Below are positions 35,874-44,386 of a stretch of 64,000 bases of DNA, piece by piece. The stretch's first letter is position 1, and every line of letters starts with the position of its first letter. The stretch lies in contig NZ_QNUH01000008.1 of NCBI RefSeq assembly GCF_003385495.1, positions 124,001 to 188,000 on the forward strand, read 5' to 3'. Both the position numbers and the translations under genes were made by a program. Under the pieces are notes generated by a model. The model saw only the letters and a program-made list of their open reading frames with translations, did no database searches and was not told where the DNA came from. This stretch comes from Chryseobacterium elymi (GTDB taxonomy: Bacteria; Bacteroidota; Bacteroidia; Flavobacteriales; Weeksellaceae).

Positions 35874-36185
35874 ATGAAACCAGAATTTGAAAATACTCCT
35901 CTTGTAAAAGCGGGTAAAAGATTTGAAATAGAAATCGACGGGCATTTCGCATTTATTGATTACCGTGAGATGGGTCACCAGATTGCTTTGGTACATACGG
36001 AAACAGACCCTGAACTTGCCGGAACCGGTGCAGCTACTGCTGTAGTAGAGAAAACATTAGCCTATATTGAAGAAAACGGAAAAAAACTTCTTCCATTCTG
36101 TCCATATGTTTTTGCCTATATTAAAAAACATCCTGATTGGAAACGTATTGTTGATGAAAGGTTTGAAGGCTATAACAAGCTGTAA
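35874..36185 (+). CDS. GNAT-like N-acetyltransferase (short GCN5-related type), copy 1
   Basis: 103 residues from the ATG at 35874; the upstream extension is unlike the family. The short GNAT core is visible: FIDYREMGHQIALVHTETDPELAGTGAATAVVEKTLAYIEENGKKLLPFCPYVFAYIKKHPDW, with the acetyl-CoA loop in AGTGAA and the LPFCPYV block. Small proteins of this type (YidJ-like) have no known substrate. A relative with the same architecture lies at 38894. Located between the two pirin genes. Confidence 0.85.
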   Translation: MKPEFENTPLVKAGKRFEIEIDGHFAFIDYREMGHQIALVHTETDPELAGTGAATAVVEKTLAYIEENGKKLLPFCPYVFAYIKKHPDWKRIVDERFEGYNKL

Positions 36186-36244
36186 CAGCGCTTCTAAAAA
36201 TTTATTTCATTAACTTAACAGAATTCAAAAACATTTACTTTATT

Positions 36245-37144
36245 ATGTCAAATATTGGACTTATTATAGAAGAAAAGGCTGCAGATATAGGGAACTTCCT
36301 GGTGGGAAGACTTCTTCCCTTCCGTGAAAAAAGAGCAGTAGGCCCCTTTGTTTTCATCGATCATATGGGCCCTTCTGAACTGAAGGATTACCAGAATCTT
36401 GATGTACCGCCTCATCCACATATTGGGTTATCTACCCTAACTTACCTTTTGGAAGGATCTATTTTTCACAGAGACAGCATTGGAAGTGCAGTTGAAATAA
36501 AGCCGGGAGCTGTGAACTGGATGACCGCCGGAAAAGGCGTAGTGCATTCGGAGAGAACTCCTGAATATCTTAGACACAGTGAAAAAAGGCTTCATGGGTT
36601 CCAGATCTGGGTAGGTCTTCCAAAACATCTTGAGCAGACAGAACCTACATTCCATCATATTGAAGCAGATGAAATCCCGGTATGGGAAGAAGACGGAATT
36701 CAGTATAAACTGATTGCCGGTGAGGCATTCGGAAGGAAATCTGCAGTTCCTGTTCACAGTAAACTGTTTTTTATCGAAATCAAAACGAAAGAAGCAAAGA
36801 AAATAAGCATCGGAAAGGACCTTTATGGTGAAGCTGCCATGTATGTACTGGACGGAACGGTTTCTACGGAAGGAAATTCTTACGGTTCAAAACAGCTGAT
36901 GATTGCTAAAGACACAAAACTTTGCGAATTCGAAATGAGTGAAAACGGTACAGTGTATCTTTTTGGTGGCGACCCTTTTGATGAGGAGCGTTTTATATTC
37001 TGGAATTTTGTGAATTCGGATAAGGAAATGATTAATCAGGCTAAAATCAATTGGAATGATCAGAATCATGACGCATTTCCTCTGGTTCCCGGTGATGAAA
37101 ATGAATATGTTCCGCTTCCTAAATCCATTTTAAACAGAAAATAA
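36245..37144 (+). CDS. Pirin family protein 2
   Basis: 299 residues. Metal-binding block VPPHPHIGLSTLTYLLEGSIFHRDSIG (about 56-82) and GAVNWMTAGKGVVHSERTPE (about 88-107) give the pirin His/His/His/Glu set. It has LKDYQNLDVPPHPHIG where pirin 1 has HPHRGFETVT, so the two belong to different pirin subfamilies rather than being a recent duplication. It opens 59 bp after the GNAT gene and is followed at 22 bp by the FMN reductase gene, so the run is probably one operon. Confidence 0.93.
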   Translation: MSNIGLIIEEKAADIGNFLVGRLLPFREKRAVGPFVFIDHMGPSELKDYQNLDVPPHPHIGLSTLTYLLEGSIFHRDSIGSAVEIKPGAVNWMTAGKGVVHSERTPEYLRHSEKRLHGFQIWVGLPKHLEQTEPTFHHIEADEIPVWEEDGIQYKLIAGEAFGRKSAVPVHSKLFFIEIKTKEAKKISIGKDLYGEAAMYVLDGTVSTEGNSYGSKQLMIAKDTKLCEFEMSENGTVYLFGGDPFDEERFIFWNFVNSDKEMINQAKINWNDQNHDAFPLVPGDENEYVPLPKSILNRK

Positions 37145-37166
37145 AGGCTATTACAGATTAATAAAC

Positions 37167-37706
37167 ATGAAAATATTAGCATTTGCAGGAAGTACATCTT
37201 CCACTTCGATCAACAGAGAGCTTGTAAAATTTGTTCTGAAAGATTTTCAGGATGAAGAGATCAATTTGATCGACCTCAATGATTTCACTATGCCGGTTTT
37301 CTCAGTGGATCTTGAAAAGAAAGGATTTCCGGATGAAGCTCACAATTTTTTAAAAGTGATAGAAAAATGTGATGTGATCATCTGCTCGCTTGCGGAACAT
37401 AACAGATCGTACAGTTCAGCTTTTAAAAATGTCTTTGACTGGTCTTCAAGGATCAATGTCAAAGTATTTCAGAACAAGCCAATGTTTCTTATGAGCACTT
37501 CTCCGGGAGGCTATGGAGGCGGCAATGTGATGAATACAGCAAAGACCTTTTTCCCACAATTTGCAGCAGATATCAAAGATACCTTCTCGCTTCCAAAGTT
37601 TTATGAAAATTTTGACCTTGAAAGCGGCGTTATTAATCCTGATATGCTTCAGGAACTTAAAGATAAGATAGAGAACTTTAAAAAAGAGATTAAAACCAAT
37701 GACTAA
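37167..37706 (+). CDS. NADPH-dependent FMN reductase family protein
   Basis: 179 residues, flavodoxin-like. Opening MKILAFAGSTSSTSINRELVKFV gives the phosphate-binding loop; EHNRSYSSAFKNVFDWSS and LMSTSPGGYGGGNVMNTA are the family blocks that hold FMN. Likely reduces quinones or azo-type compounds with NAD(P)H, matching its place beside pirins and OsmC. The stop overlaps the start of the TMEM175 gene by 8 nt. Confidence 0.92.
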   Translation: MKILAFAGSTSSTSINRELVKFVLKDFQDEEINLIDLNDFTMPVFSVDLEKKGFPDEAHNFLKVIEKCDVIICSLAEHNRSYSSAFKNVFDWSSRINVKVFQNKPMFLMSTSPGGYGGGNVMNTAKTFFPQFAADIKDTFSLPKFYENFDLESGVINPDMLQELKDKIENFKKEIKTND

Positions 37707-38277
37707 GGGAAGATTAGAAGCTTTCAGTGATGGTGTTCTGGCGATCATCATTACGATCATGGTCCTCGAGCTGAAGGTTCCGGAAGGAAGCAGCTGGGGC
37801 AGCCTCAAATCTCTCCTTCCTAAATTTCTCGCTTATATTTTCAGTTTTATTTATGTAGGAATTTACTGGAACAATCACCATCACCTCTTTCAGGTCGTTA
37901 AAAAGGTTAATGGAAGCATTCTATGGGCTAATCTTCATCTGTTGTTCTGGCTTTCGCTGATGCCGATCGCTACGGAATGGATCGGGACAACCCATTTTGC
38001 AGAGAATCCGGTGGCCGCTTATGGAATCTGCCTTATCATGGCTGCTGTGGCCTATACAATTTTAGAGAACCTGATTGTGAGCCATGAAGGTGAAGACTCC
38101 AAGCTTAAAGAAGCGATACACTCAAAGTTTAAAGAATATATCTCGATTATATTTTACATTCTGGGAATCGCTGTTTCATTTTTTTATCCTTATATTGCCA
38201 TAGGTTTTTATTATCTCGTGGCTCTCATATGGCTGATTCCGGACCGAAGAATCGAAAAATCATTAAAAGAAAATTAA
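37699..38277 (+). CDS. TMEM175-family (DUF1211) membrane protein
   Basis: 192 residues, about six membrane segments. The selectivity-filter helix signature R-x3-FSDG appears at the start as GRLEAFSDGVLAIIITIMVLEL, and the GIYWNNHHHLFQVV block is also family-typical. Bacterial members are leak potassium channels that work as tetramers. Overlaps the FMN reductase gene by 8 nt and ends 1 bp before the 4Fe-4S gene, so it is co-translated with redox genes; a link between ion leak and electrophile stress is inference. Confidence 0.92.
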   Translation: MTKGRLEAFSDGVLAIIITIMVLELKVPEGSSWGSLKSLLPKFLAYIFSFIYVGIYWNNHHHLFQVVKKVNGSILWANLHLLFWLSLMPIATEWIGTTHFAENPVAAYGICLIMAAVAYTILENLIVSHEGEDSKLKEAIHSKFKEYISIIFYILGIAVSFFYPYIAIGFYYLVALIWLIPDRRIEKSLKEN

Positions 38278-38278
38278 T

Positions 38279-38497
38279 ATGGAAACTCACGAATATCCCA
38301 ACGGCAGCATCACTGTCATCTGGCGGCCCCAGAAGTGTATCCACTCGGCTGTCTGCGTAAAAATGCTTCCCAAAGTCTACAATCCTAAAGACAGACCCTG
38401 GATAAAAGCTGAAAACGCGACTCCCGAAGAGCTTAAAAATCAGATAGATCAATGCCCTTCAGGAGCATTAAGTTATAAATTCAATATAAAACAATAA
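38279..38497 (+). CDS. Small (4Fe-4S) mono-cluster domain protein
   Basis: 72 residues, divergent ferredoxin domain (Fer4_19-like). Cysteines C20, C26 and C59, the last in QCPSGALSY, with H22 nearby, fit the C-x-H-x3-C ... RCPSGAL pattern of the family. Role unknown. The stop TAA shares its last base with the ATG of the OsmC gene (TAATG), a tight coupling. Confidence 0.85.
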   Translation: METHEYPNGSITVIWRPQKCIHSAVCVKMLPKVYNPKDRPWIKAENATPEELKNQIDQCPSGALSYKFNIKQ

Positions 38498-38892
38498 TGG
38501 CTGTAACGGTAAGAGCAAGTTTAGGAAAAACAAAATATTATACTGAGGTAACGGCCGGTGAAAACCAGATCATTACCGATGAACCTATAGATAAAGGCGG
38601 TCAGAACAAGGGGTTTAATCCCATGGAAATTCTGGCAACATCTCTGGCAAGCTGTACTGCTGCCACTTTAAGAATGTATATCGAAAGAAAGGAATGGGAC
38701 GTGGAAAACATCAACGTAGAAGTAGAACTCGAAAATTTTCCTTTAACGAAAAGAGCTGTATTCAAAAGAGACATCAGTTTTGAAGGCATTCTGGATGATG
38801 AACAGCTGAAAAGGCTGCATACCATTGCCGATGCCTGCCCTGTGCACAAAATATTAACCAACGATATAGAAATACTAACAAAATTCTCATAA
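38497..38892 (+). CDS. OsmC family protein
   Basis: 131 residues. The family blocks PIDKGGQNKGFNPMEILATSLASCTAATLRMYIERK, with the first redox cysteine in ASC, and DACPVHKIL, with the second, are in place, so the thiol peroxidase pair looks intact. Members reduce organic hydroperoxides. The start overlaps the 4Fe-4S gene by one base and the GNAT gene begins 1 bp after the stop. Confidence 0.93.
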   Translation: MAVTVRASLGKTKYYTEVTAGENQIITDEPIDKGGQNKGFNPMEILATSLASCTAATLRMYIERKEWDVENINVEVELENFPLTKRAVFKRDISFEGILDDEQLKRLHTIADACPVHKILTNDIEILTKFS

Positions 38893-38893
38893 T

Positions 38894-39181
38894 ATGACCG
38901 AAGTAAAACAAAACAACGACGAGAAACACGGAAGTTTTGAGGCTTTCATAGACGGAAAACGTGCAGGAGTAATGACTTATACCTGGGCCGGAGAGGAAAG
39001 ATTTATCATAGACCACACAGAGGTGGAAGAAGCCTACAACGGAAAAGGTGTAGGAAAGGAAATGCTTCTGGAAGCAGTAGATTTCGCAAGGAAAAATAAC
39101 AAAAAGATCATTCCGCTTTGCCCATTTGCCAAAGCAAGTTTTCAGAAAAGTGAAGAATTACAGGATGTTTTAATTAATTGA
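38894..39181 (+). CDS. GNAT-like N-acetyltransferase (short type), copy 2
   Basis: 95 residues. Same short GCN5-related architecture as the gene at 35874: FIIDHTEVEEAYNGKGVGKEMLLEAVDFARKNNKKIIPLCPFAKASFQKSEE, with an intact acetyl-CoA loop (GKGVGKE) and the IPLCPF block. It closes the redox run and is followed by a terminator at 39206. The pair with copy 1 may reflect old duplication. Substrate unknown. Confidence 0.88.
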   Translation: MTEVKQNNDEKHGSFEAFIDGKRAGVMTYTWAGEERFIIDHTEVEEAYNGKGVGKEMLLEAVDFARKNNKKIIPLCPFAKASFQKSEELQDVLIN

Positions 39182-39205
39182 TACTATTTCTGTCCTAAAA
39201 TACAG

Positions 39206-39233
39206 ACCTTTCAGATGTTTTACTCTGGAAGGT
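39206..39233 (+). terminator. Terminator of the redox gene run
   Basis: Stem ACCTTTCAGA / TCTGGAAGGT (one G-U), 8-nt loop, T5 tail. Confidence 0.8.
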
Positions 39234-39242
39234 TTTTTCTTT

Positions 39243-39271
39243 TTGACCAGAACAGAAAAAAACTATATTTG
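39243..39271 (+). promoter_or_regulatory. SSS symporter promoter
   Basis: TTG at 39243-39245, 18 bp, TATATTTG at 39264-39271. The last G of the box is also the first base of the 21-bp palindrome. Confidence 0.65.
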
Positions 39272-39291
39272 CTGAAATTTAAAATTTCAGC
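39271..39291. promoter_or_regulatory. 21-bp perfect palindrome abutting the SSS symporter start codon
   Basis: GCTGAAATTT, one central A, AAATTTCAGC: two 10-bp arms, exact. It fills the whole space between the -7 box and the ATG at 39292. It could be an operator over the transcription start, or a leader hairpin hiding the start codon. Confidence 0.6.
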
Positions 39292-40851
39292 ATGAATTCA
39301 GGAACTATCCTTTTGCTATTTGTCTTTATCTATTTCGTTGGCCTTTTGGTGATTTCTTATTTCACAAGCCGGAATTCTGATAACCAGTCATTTTTTATTG
39401 GTAATAAGAAAAGTAAATGGTGGCTCGTTGCTTTTGGAATGATAGGGACCAGCTTAAGTGGAGTTACCTTTATTTCAGTTCCGGGAACGGTAGGAAAAAT
39501 GACAGGCACTGAATATATTTTCGGAGGCTTTGAGTATTATATGATGGTCATTGGCTTTTTCATCGGCTATTTTATAGTTGCAGCCATATTGCTTCCACTA
39601 TATTACAAGATGAATCTGACTTCCATTTATACCTATTTGGGGAAAAGGTTTAATGTAGAAGCCCATAAGATAGGTTCACTATTTTTTATCATTTCCAGAG
39701 CTATTGGTGCTACGGCCCGATTATATCTGGTGGTGAATGTTTTACAGATATTTTTATTGGAAGGCTTGGGTGTTCCATTTTGGGTGACAGCTCTTGTTCT
39801 TTTGCTGATGGTCCTTTTATATACTTTTGAAGGAGGTGTAAAGACCATTGTAATTACTGATACACTGCAGACATCCTTCATGATTATCAGCTTGATCGCC
39901 TGCATTGTTTATATTTTATCCAATCTGAATTTATCTTTTGGTGAAGCATACACCATTTTAGAACAGAAAAATTATACTCATTTTATCAATTTCGATCCCA
40001 ATTCTAAAACATTTTTTCTTAAAACCATTCTAGGAGGAATTTTCATTACGATCGCCATGACCGGTCTGGATCAGGAAATGATGCAGAAAAATATTTCTGT
40101 AGATAATCTTCAGAATTCAAAAAAAAACATGCTGACCTTCGCGGGAACCTTACTTTTTGTCAATTTGGCATTCTTGTTTTTAGGAGGTTTGCTTTATCTT
40201 TTTGCTTTGCAGAACGGCGCAGAATATGGATTGGCAAAATCTGAAACGGTTACCAATATTTTCGGCTTCAAGGATACTGCAGGCAATATAAAAAACATTA
40301 TGGGAGACGATCTTTTCCCTGCTTTATCTCTTCAGGGACATTTCCCAATGGCGATTTCCGTTATTTTTATTATTGGACTGATTTCGGCATTATTTCCTTC
40401 GGCTGACGGCGCCCTTACAGCAGTAACCAGCTCATACTGTGTAGATTTATTAACCCTTAATGAAGATAAAACCAAAACCGAAAAGGAAAAGAAACACCTT
40501 CGTATGAAAGTTCATTTAACTTTTACGGTCGTTTTCTTCATTCTGATCATGGTTTTCAAAGCCATGAATGATAAGTCGATTGTTTATCTGATCATGGAAA
40601 TTGCCGGATATACTTACGGGCCACTTTTGGGACTTTTTGCTTTCGGAATTTTCACCAAATTCCAGATTTCAAGAAAATATGCCATTCTTGCTGTTACGAT
40701 TTTAGCACCTGTTATCACTTATTTAATCAATTTATCTGTTACCACCTATACTGATTACAGAATTGGTGTAGAACTGATTGTTCTTAATGGTCTGCTTACT
40801 TTTATTGGTTTATGGCTGGTAAAGAACAAGCAGTACTTAAGAGTAGTCTGA
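39292..40851 (+). CDS. Sodium:solute symporter (SSS family)
   Basis: 519 residues with about 13 membrane helices. SSS hallmarks: GNKKSKWWLVAFGMIGTSLSGVTFISVPG (about 37-65), EYYMMVIGFFIGY, the sodium-site region SRAIGATARLYLVVN, TFEGGVKTIVITDTLQTSFM and GLISALFPSADGALTAVTSSY. Uptake of a sugar, organic acid or similar compound by sodium symport is likely; the substrate cannot be told. Its promoter has a palindrome placed for tight control. The SGNH hydrolase gene follows 78 bp later. Confidence 0.92.
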   Translation: MNSGTILLLFVFIYFVGLLVISYFTSRNSDNQSFFIGNKKSKWWLVAFGMIGTSLSGVTFISVPGTVGKMTGTEYIFGGFEYYMMVIGFFIGYFIVAAILLPLYYKMNLTSIYTYLGKRFNVEAHKIGSLFFIISRAIGATARLYLVVNVLQIFLLEGLGVPFWVTALVLLLMVLLYTFEGGVKTIVITDTLQTSFMIISLIACIVYILSNLNLSFGEAYTILEQKNYTHFINFDPNSKTFFLKTILGGIFITIAMTGLDQEMMQKNISVDNLQNSKKNMLTFAGTLLFVNLAFLFLGGLLYLFALQNGAEYGLAKSETVTNIFGFKDTAGNIKNIMGDDLFPALSLQGHFPMAISVIFIIGLISALFPSADGALTAVTSSYCVDLLTLNEDKTKTEKEKKHLRMKVHLTFTVVFFILIMVFKAMNDKSIVYLIMEIAGYTYGPLLGLFAFGIFTKFQISRKYAILAVTILAPVITYLINLSVTTYTDYRIGVELIVLNGLLTFIGLWLVKNKQYLRVV

Positions 40852-40929
40852 TTTGGAAATTAGTTTTAAAGCCTTAATCATATCTCAATGGTTTTTGTCC
40901 TCACATATGGATAATCTTAAAAACAATAT

Positions 40930-41619
40930 ATGAAATCATCAATATTACTGGCTATTGCCTTGCTTTTAAGCGAACTGATAAATGCTCAAAGCGCTGTTGA
41001 TTTTGCGAATCTTGCCAAGTACAAAGATGACAATACAACAATTTTAAATGCAAAGAAAAAAGTTGATGTGGTCTTTATAGGTAATTCCATTACTGAAGGT
41101 TGGGTAAAAAGCCATCCGGAGTTTTTTTCTGAGAATAATTATATAGGCAGGGGAATTGGCGGGCAAACCTCATCACAAATGCTCCTGCGGTTTCAAAATG
41201 ATGTTGTTGCTCTAAAGCCGAAGCTGGTGATCATTAATGCAGGCACTAATGATATTGCTCAAAACACTGGGACTTATGATCAGGACTTTACTTTTAGCAA
41301 TATTAAGGCAATGGCTGATATTGCCCGAATCAATGGAATTAAAGTAATCATTGCGTCTGTACTTCCTGCAGCTTCATTTCCCTGGCGTAAAGAAATAACT
41401 GAAATACCCCAAAAAGTGGACGCTTTAAACAACAGGTTAAGACAGTACTCGCACAGCAATAAACTCGTTTTTGTTGATTATAATACAGCAATGCGTGATA
41501 GTAAAGGAGGCATGCGTGAAGGTCTTTCAAAGGATGGTATCCATCCTGAGTCTGCAGGTTACAGCATTATGGAACCTTTGATTAAAAGTGCTATCCATAA
41601 AGTATTAGGGAAAAAATAA
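40930..41619 (+). CDS. Secreted SGNH/GDSL hydrolase
   Basis: 229 residues with signal peptide (1 to about 20, ending INAQ). Catalytic Ser53 in FIGNSITEG (block I), G in RGIGGQT (block II), N107 in NAGTNDIA (block III) and D/H in DGIHPESAG (block V) are all present, so it should be active on esters, typically acetylated sugars. It follows the SSS symporter and may help provide its substrate; that is inference. The reading frame stays open for 43 codons after the stop. Confidence 0.93.
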   Translation: MKSSILLAIALLLSELINAQSAVDFANLAKYKDDNTTILNAKKKVDVVFIGNSITEGWVKSHPEFFSENNYIGRGIGGQTSSQMLLRFQNDVVALKPKLVIINAGTNDIAQNTGTYDQDFTFSNIKAMADIARINGIKVIIASVLPAASFPWRKEITEIPQKVDALNNRLRQYSHSNKLVFVDYNTAMRDSKGGMREGLSKDGIHPESAGYSIMEPLIKSAIHKVLGKK

Positions 41620-41777
41620 AAAAACTCTCTTATTTTTAAACCGTTAAGGAAAAATACTTTGGAGGTCCTGGATGCGGGAACAAAGCTTTCTTTTAAATTT
41701 GTGAATAACATCATTAAAGAAATATCAGTATACGCGAATAAAGGCTTTTAAAATCAATATTCCTCCAAAATAATTCT

Positions 41778-41802
41778 AAATCCGGATCATCAATCCGGAT
41801 TT
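41778..41802 (+). terminator. Terminator before the transketolase genes
   Basis: 10-bp stem AAATCCGGAT / ATCCGGATTT, 5-nt loop, T-run. Confidence 0.85.
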
Positions 41803-41860
41803 TTGCATTTCCGTAAGCCGTTAAAAAATTGTAAATTCGCGTGCAAATAAATCAGATATA

Positions 41861-42712
41861 ATGAGTAAAAGTATCGAAGAGTTAAAATCTCTTACTACGC
41901 AGATCAGAAGAGACATTTTAAGAATGGTTCATGCTGTAAATTCAGGACATCCGGGCGGAAGTTTAGGGTGTACGGAATTTTTTACAGCACTTTATGGGAA
42001 TGTAATGAACTATAATCTTCCTTTCACTATGGAGGGGAAAAATGAGGATCATTTTTATCTTTCAAACGGGCATATTTCGCCGGTTTACTATTCTACTTTA
42101 GCGAGATTTAATTTCTTTCCGGTAGATGAATTGAGAACTTTCAGAAAACTGGATTCAAGACTTCAGGGTCACCCAACTACCCATGAGGGGCTTCCGGGAA
42201 TCAGAATTGCTTCAGGGTCTCTTGGCCAGGGACTTTCTGTAGCACTTGGTGTAGCCGAGGGTAAAAAACTGGACGGAGACACATCTCTTGTTTATACGCT
42301 TCACGGAGACGGTGAGCTTCAGGAAGGCCAGGTTTGGGAAGCTTTGATGTATGCTGCGGCTAAAAAAGTTGACAATATTATTTCAACAATTGATTACAAT
42401 GGACGCCAAATCGACGGGGATACGGATGATGTGCTAAGCTTAGGAAATTTACATGCTAAACTTGAAGCATTCGGATGGACTGTTTTAGAAGAGAAAAACG
42501 GTAATGATCTTGAAGCTGTGATTGCTATCCTTGAGAAAGCAAAAACTGAAACAGGAAAGGGAAAACCTGTAGTAATCATTCTTCACACAGAAATGGGTTA
42601 TGGTATAGATTATATGATGGGTAGCCATGCATGGCATGGAAAAGCTCCAAATGATGAGCAGCTTGACACCGCATTCAAACAATTATACCTAGAAGCTCCT
42701 GCCGATTATTAA
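41861..42712 (+). CDS. Transketolase, N-terminal (thiamine-binding) subunit
   Basis: 283 residues covering the first third of transketolase. HPGGSLGCTEFFTALYGNVM, FYLSNGHISPVYYSTL, GLPGIRIASGSLGQGLSVALGVAEG and the thiamine diphosphate motif GDGELQEGQVWEAL...IISTIDYNGRQIDG (GDGE...N) are clear. The second half of the enzyme is the next gene, so transketolase here is split in two chains, as in many Bacteroidetes and archaea. Acts in the non-oxidative pentose phosphate pathway. A weak TAAATTCG box near 41830 could be the promoter. Confidence 0.95.
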   Translation: MSKSIEELKSLTTQIRRDILRMVHAVNSGHPGGSLGCTEFFTALYGNVMNYNLPFTMEGKNEDHFYLSNGHISPVYYSTLARFNFFPVDELRTFRKLDSRLQGHPTTHEGLPGIRIASGSLGQGLSVALGVAEGKKLDGDTSLVYTLHGDGELQEGQVWEALMYAAAKKVDNIISTIDYNGRQIDGDTDDVLSLGNLHAKLEAFGWTVLEEKNGNDLEAVIAILEKAKTETGKGKPVVIILHTEMGYGIDYMMGSHAWHGKAPNDEQLDTAFKQLYLEAPADY

Positions 42713-42789
42713 TAATAAATGATGAATGATGATGGTTTAAATCTTTAAAGAAAAGCATTGTTTATCAACTATCAAAAACTTTAGTAAAA

Positions 42790-43737
42790 ATGAAATATAC
42801 ATATACAGAAAAAAAGGATACGCGTTCAGGATTCGGAGCCGGATTAGCAGAACTTGCCGACAAAAATCCTAATGTAGTGGCACTTTGTGCAGACCTTATC
42901 GGTTCTTTAAAAATGGAAAAATTCATCGAAAAAGCACCGGAAAGATTCTTTCAGATAGGTATTGCAGAGGCTAATATGATGGGAATTGCTGCAGGTTTGA
43001 GCATTACAGGAAAAATTCCTTTTACGGGAACTTTCGCAAATTTCTCTACTTCAAGAGTGTATGACCAGATCCGTCAGTCTATTGCCTATTCCGGGAAAAA
43101 TGTAAAAATCTGTGCATCTCACGCCGGTCTTACTTTAGGGGAAGACGGTGCTACACACCAGGTTTTGGAAGATATCGGTATGATGAAAATGCTTCCTGGC
43201 ATGACGGTAATCAACCCTTGTGACTACAACCAGACAAAGGCAGCTACTATCGCTATCGCTGAGCACGATGGTCCTGTATATTTAAGATTTGGACGACCTA
43301 CCGTGCCTGTATTTATCCCTGAAGATATGCCTTTTGAAATCGGCAAAGGAATTCTTCTTCAGGAGGGTACTGATGTAACAATTGTTGCAACCGGACATCT
43401 TGTTTGGGAATCTCTTGTAGCAGCAGATGAGCTTGAAAAAGAAGGTATTTCTTGTGAGGTAATCAACATCCACACGATTAAACCTCTTGATGAAGAGATC
43501 ATCATCAAATCTGTTGAAAAAACAGGTAAGATTGTAACTGCTGAAGAGCATAACTACCTTGGTGGTTTAGGAGAATCTGTTGCAGGAATGCTTGCAAGAA
43601 AAAGACCTACAAGACAGGAATTTGTTGCGGTAAATGATACTTTCGGAGAATCTGCTACTCCTGCAGAATTGATGAAGAAGTATAAGATTGATGCAGCTGC
43701 TGTGAAAGAGGCTGTGAAGAGAGTTTTAGCAAACTAA
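42790..43737 (+). CDS. Transketolase, C-terminal subunit
   Basis: 315 residues with the pyrimidine-binding and C-terminal domains. [61 protein letters not shown] (catalytic Glu in GIAEANM) and [29 protein letters not shown] are characteristic. It complements the N-terminal subunit gene 77 bp upstream in the same direction. Same family build as DXS and pyruvate dehydrogenase E1 beta, but the partner identifies it as transketolase. A strong terminator follows. Confidence 0.95.
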   Translation: MKYTYTEKKDTRSGFGAGLAELADKNPNVVALCADLIGSLKMEKFIEKAPERFFQIGIAEANMMGIAAGLSITGKIPFTGTFANFSTSRVYDQIRQSIAYSGKNVKICASHAGLTLGEDGATHQVLEDIGMMKMLPGMTVINPCDYNQTKAATIAIAEHDGPVYLRFGRPTVPVFIPEDMPFEIGKGILLQEGTDVTIVATGHLVWESLVAADELEKEGISCEVINIHTIKPLDEEIIIKSVEKTGKIVTAEEHNYLGGLGESVAGMLARKRPTRQEFVAVNDTFGESATPAELMKKYKIDAAAVKEAVKRVLAN

Positions 43738-43757
43738 GATCAATTATATCATATAAG

Positions 43758-43792
43758 CTCGGGCTGTTTCTTCGAAACAGCCCGAGTTGTTT
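43758..43792 (+). terminator. Transketolase terminator
   Basis: 13-bp perfect stem CTCGGGCTGTTTC / GAAACAGCCCGAG, TTC loop, then TTGTTTTTTT. Confidence 0.95.
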
Positions 43793-43800
43793 TTTTAACC

Positions 43801-43847
43801 GGCACGTCAAATTTTTGACTTGCCAACCTCCCAGAGGAGGAAGGGTT
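43801..43847. repeat. REP-like double hairpin
   Basis: GGCA-c-GTCAAA/TTTGAC-t-TGCC (43801-43824), followed at once by a second hairpin around CCTCC-cAGA-GGAGG (43827-43841). It lies between the transketolase terminator and a convergent gene. Two adjacent GC-rich hairpins of this kind are typical of dispersed palindromic units; only one copy is seen in this window. Confidence 0.4.
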
Positions 43848-43873
43848 ACGTACTCATTTTAAGGTTAATAAGA

Positions 43874-44386
43874 TTACTGTGGTCTATTTATAGGAATATC
43901 AATTACATCAAGCACGGGATACAATATATTTTCCAGAAATTCCTCTTCTTTTACCCGGGATGCTTTAGAACCTGAAAAATAATTGCTGATCCTGTAGTTC
44001 CTGACAATATGATTCTTTTTTTTCCCGATAACATAAGAGTAGGCACCACTTTCATCATTGATAAAATAGGTCATTTCATCAAAGTCCATAATTTTTTTGG
44101 TAAGAAATAATTTTCTATAAATGCTCTTCTCCCGTTTATCGAAAATATATTTTACCGGAATTCTAAAAAGAAGATCCCATAGAAAATAAACCATATAGAC
44201 TCCCCATATAACAGAGGCAATGGTAAAGGTCTTTTCAGATAGCATATTTCTGAAATAATACATTACCGGAATTGCAAAAATGCCAGCCCCTAACCACCAT
44301 CTTAAAGTACGCAGGAAGCTGTAATTAGGCATAAAGCTTATTTCACTGCCGCTATTCTCAAATTTATATCGGTCTTTGGTATTCAT
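43874..44386 (-). CDS. Membrane protein of unknown function
   Basis: 170 residues. Two hydrophobic segments (about 27-47 and 54-74), then a soluble part with beta-like strands (KYIFDKREKSIYRKLFLTKKIMDFDEMTYFINDESGAYSYVIG) resembling membrane-anchored PH-like domains. The start overlaps the stop of the upstream gene 44383 by 4 nt (ATGA), so the two are made together. No known domain name is certain. Confidence 0.75.
   Translation of the reverse strand: MNTKDRYKFENSGSEISFMPNYSFLRTLRWWLGAGIFAIPVMYYFRNMLSEKTFTIASVIWGVYMVYFLWDLLFRIPVKYIFDKREKSIYRKLFLTKKIMDFDEMTYFINDESGAYSYVIGKKKNHIVRNYRISNYFSGSKASRVKEEEFLENILYPVLDVIDIPINRPQ

Noticed and set aside
43801..43860. Possible insertion-sequence remnant after transketolase
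   Set aside because: Only hairpins, with no transposase fragment or terminal repeats; listed as a REP-like unit.
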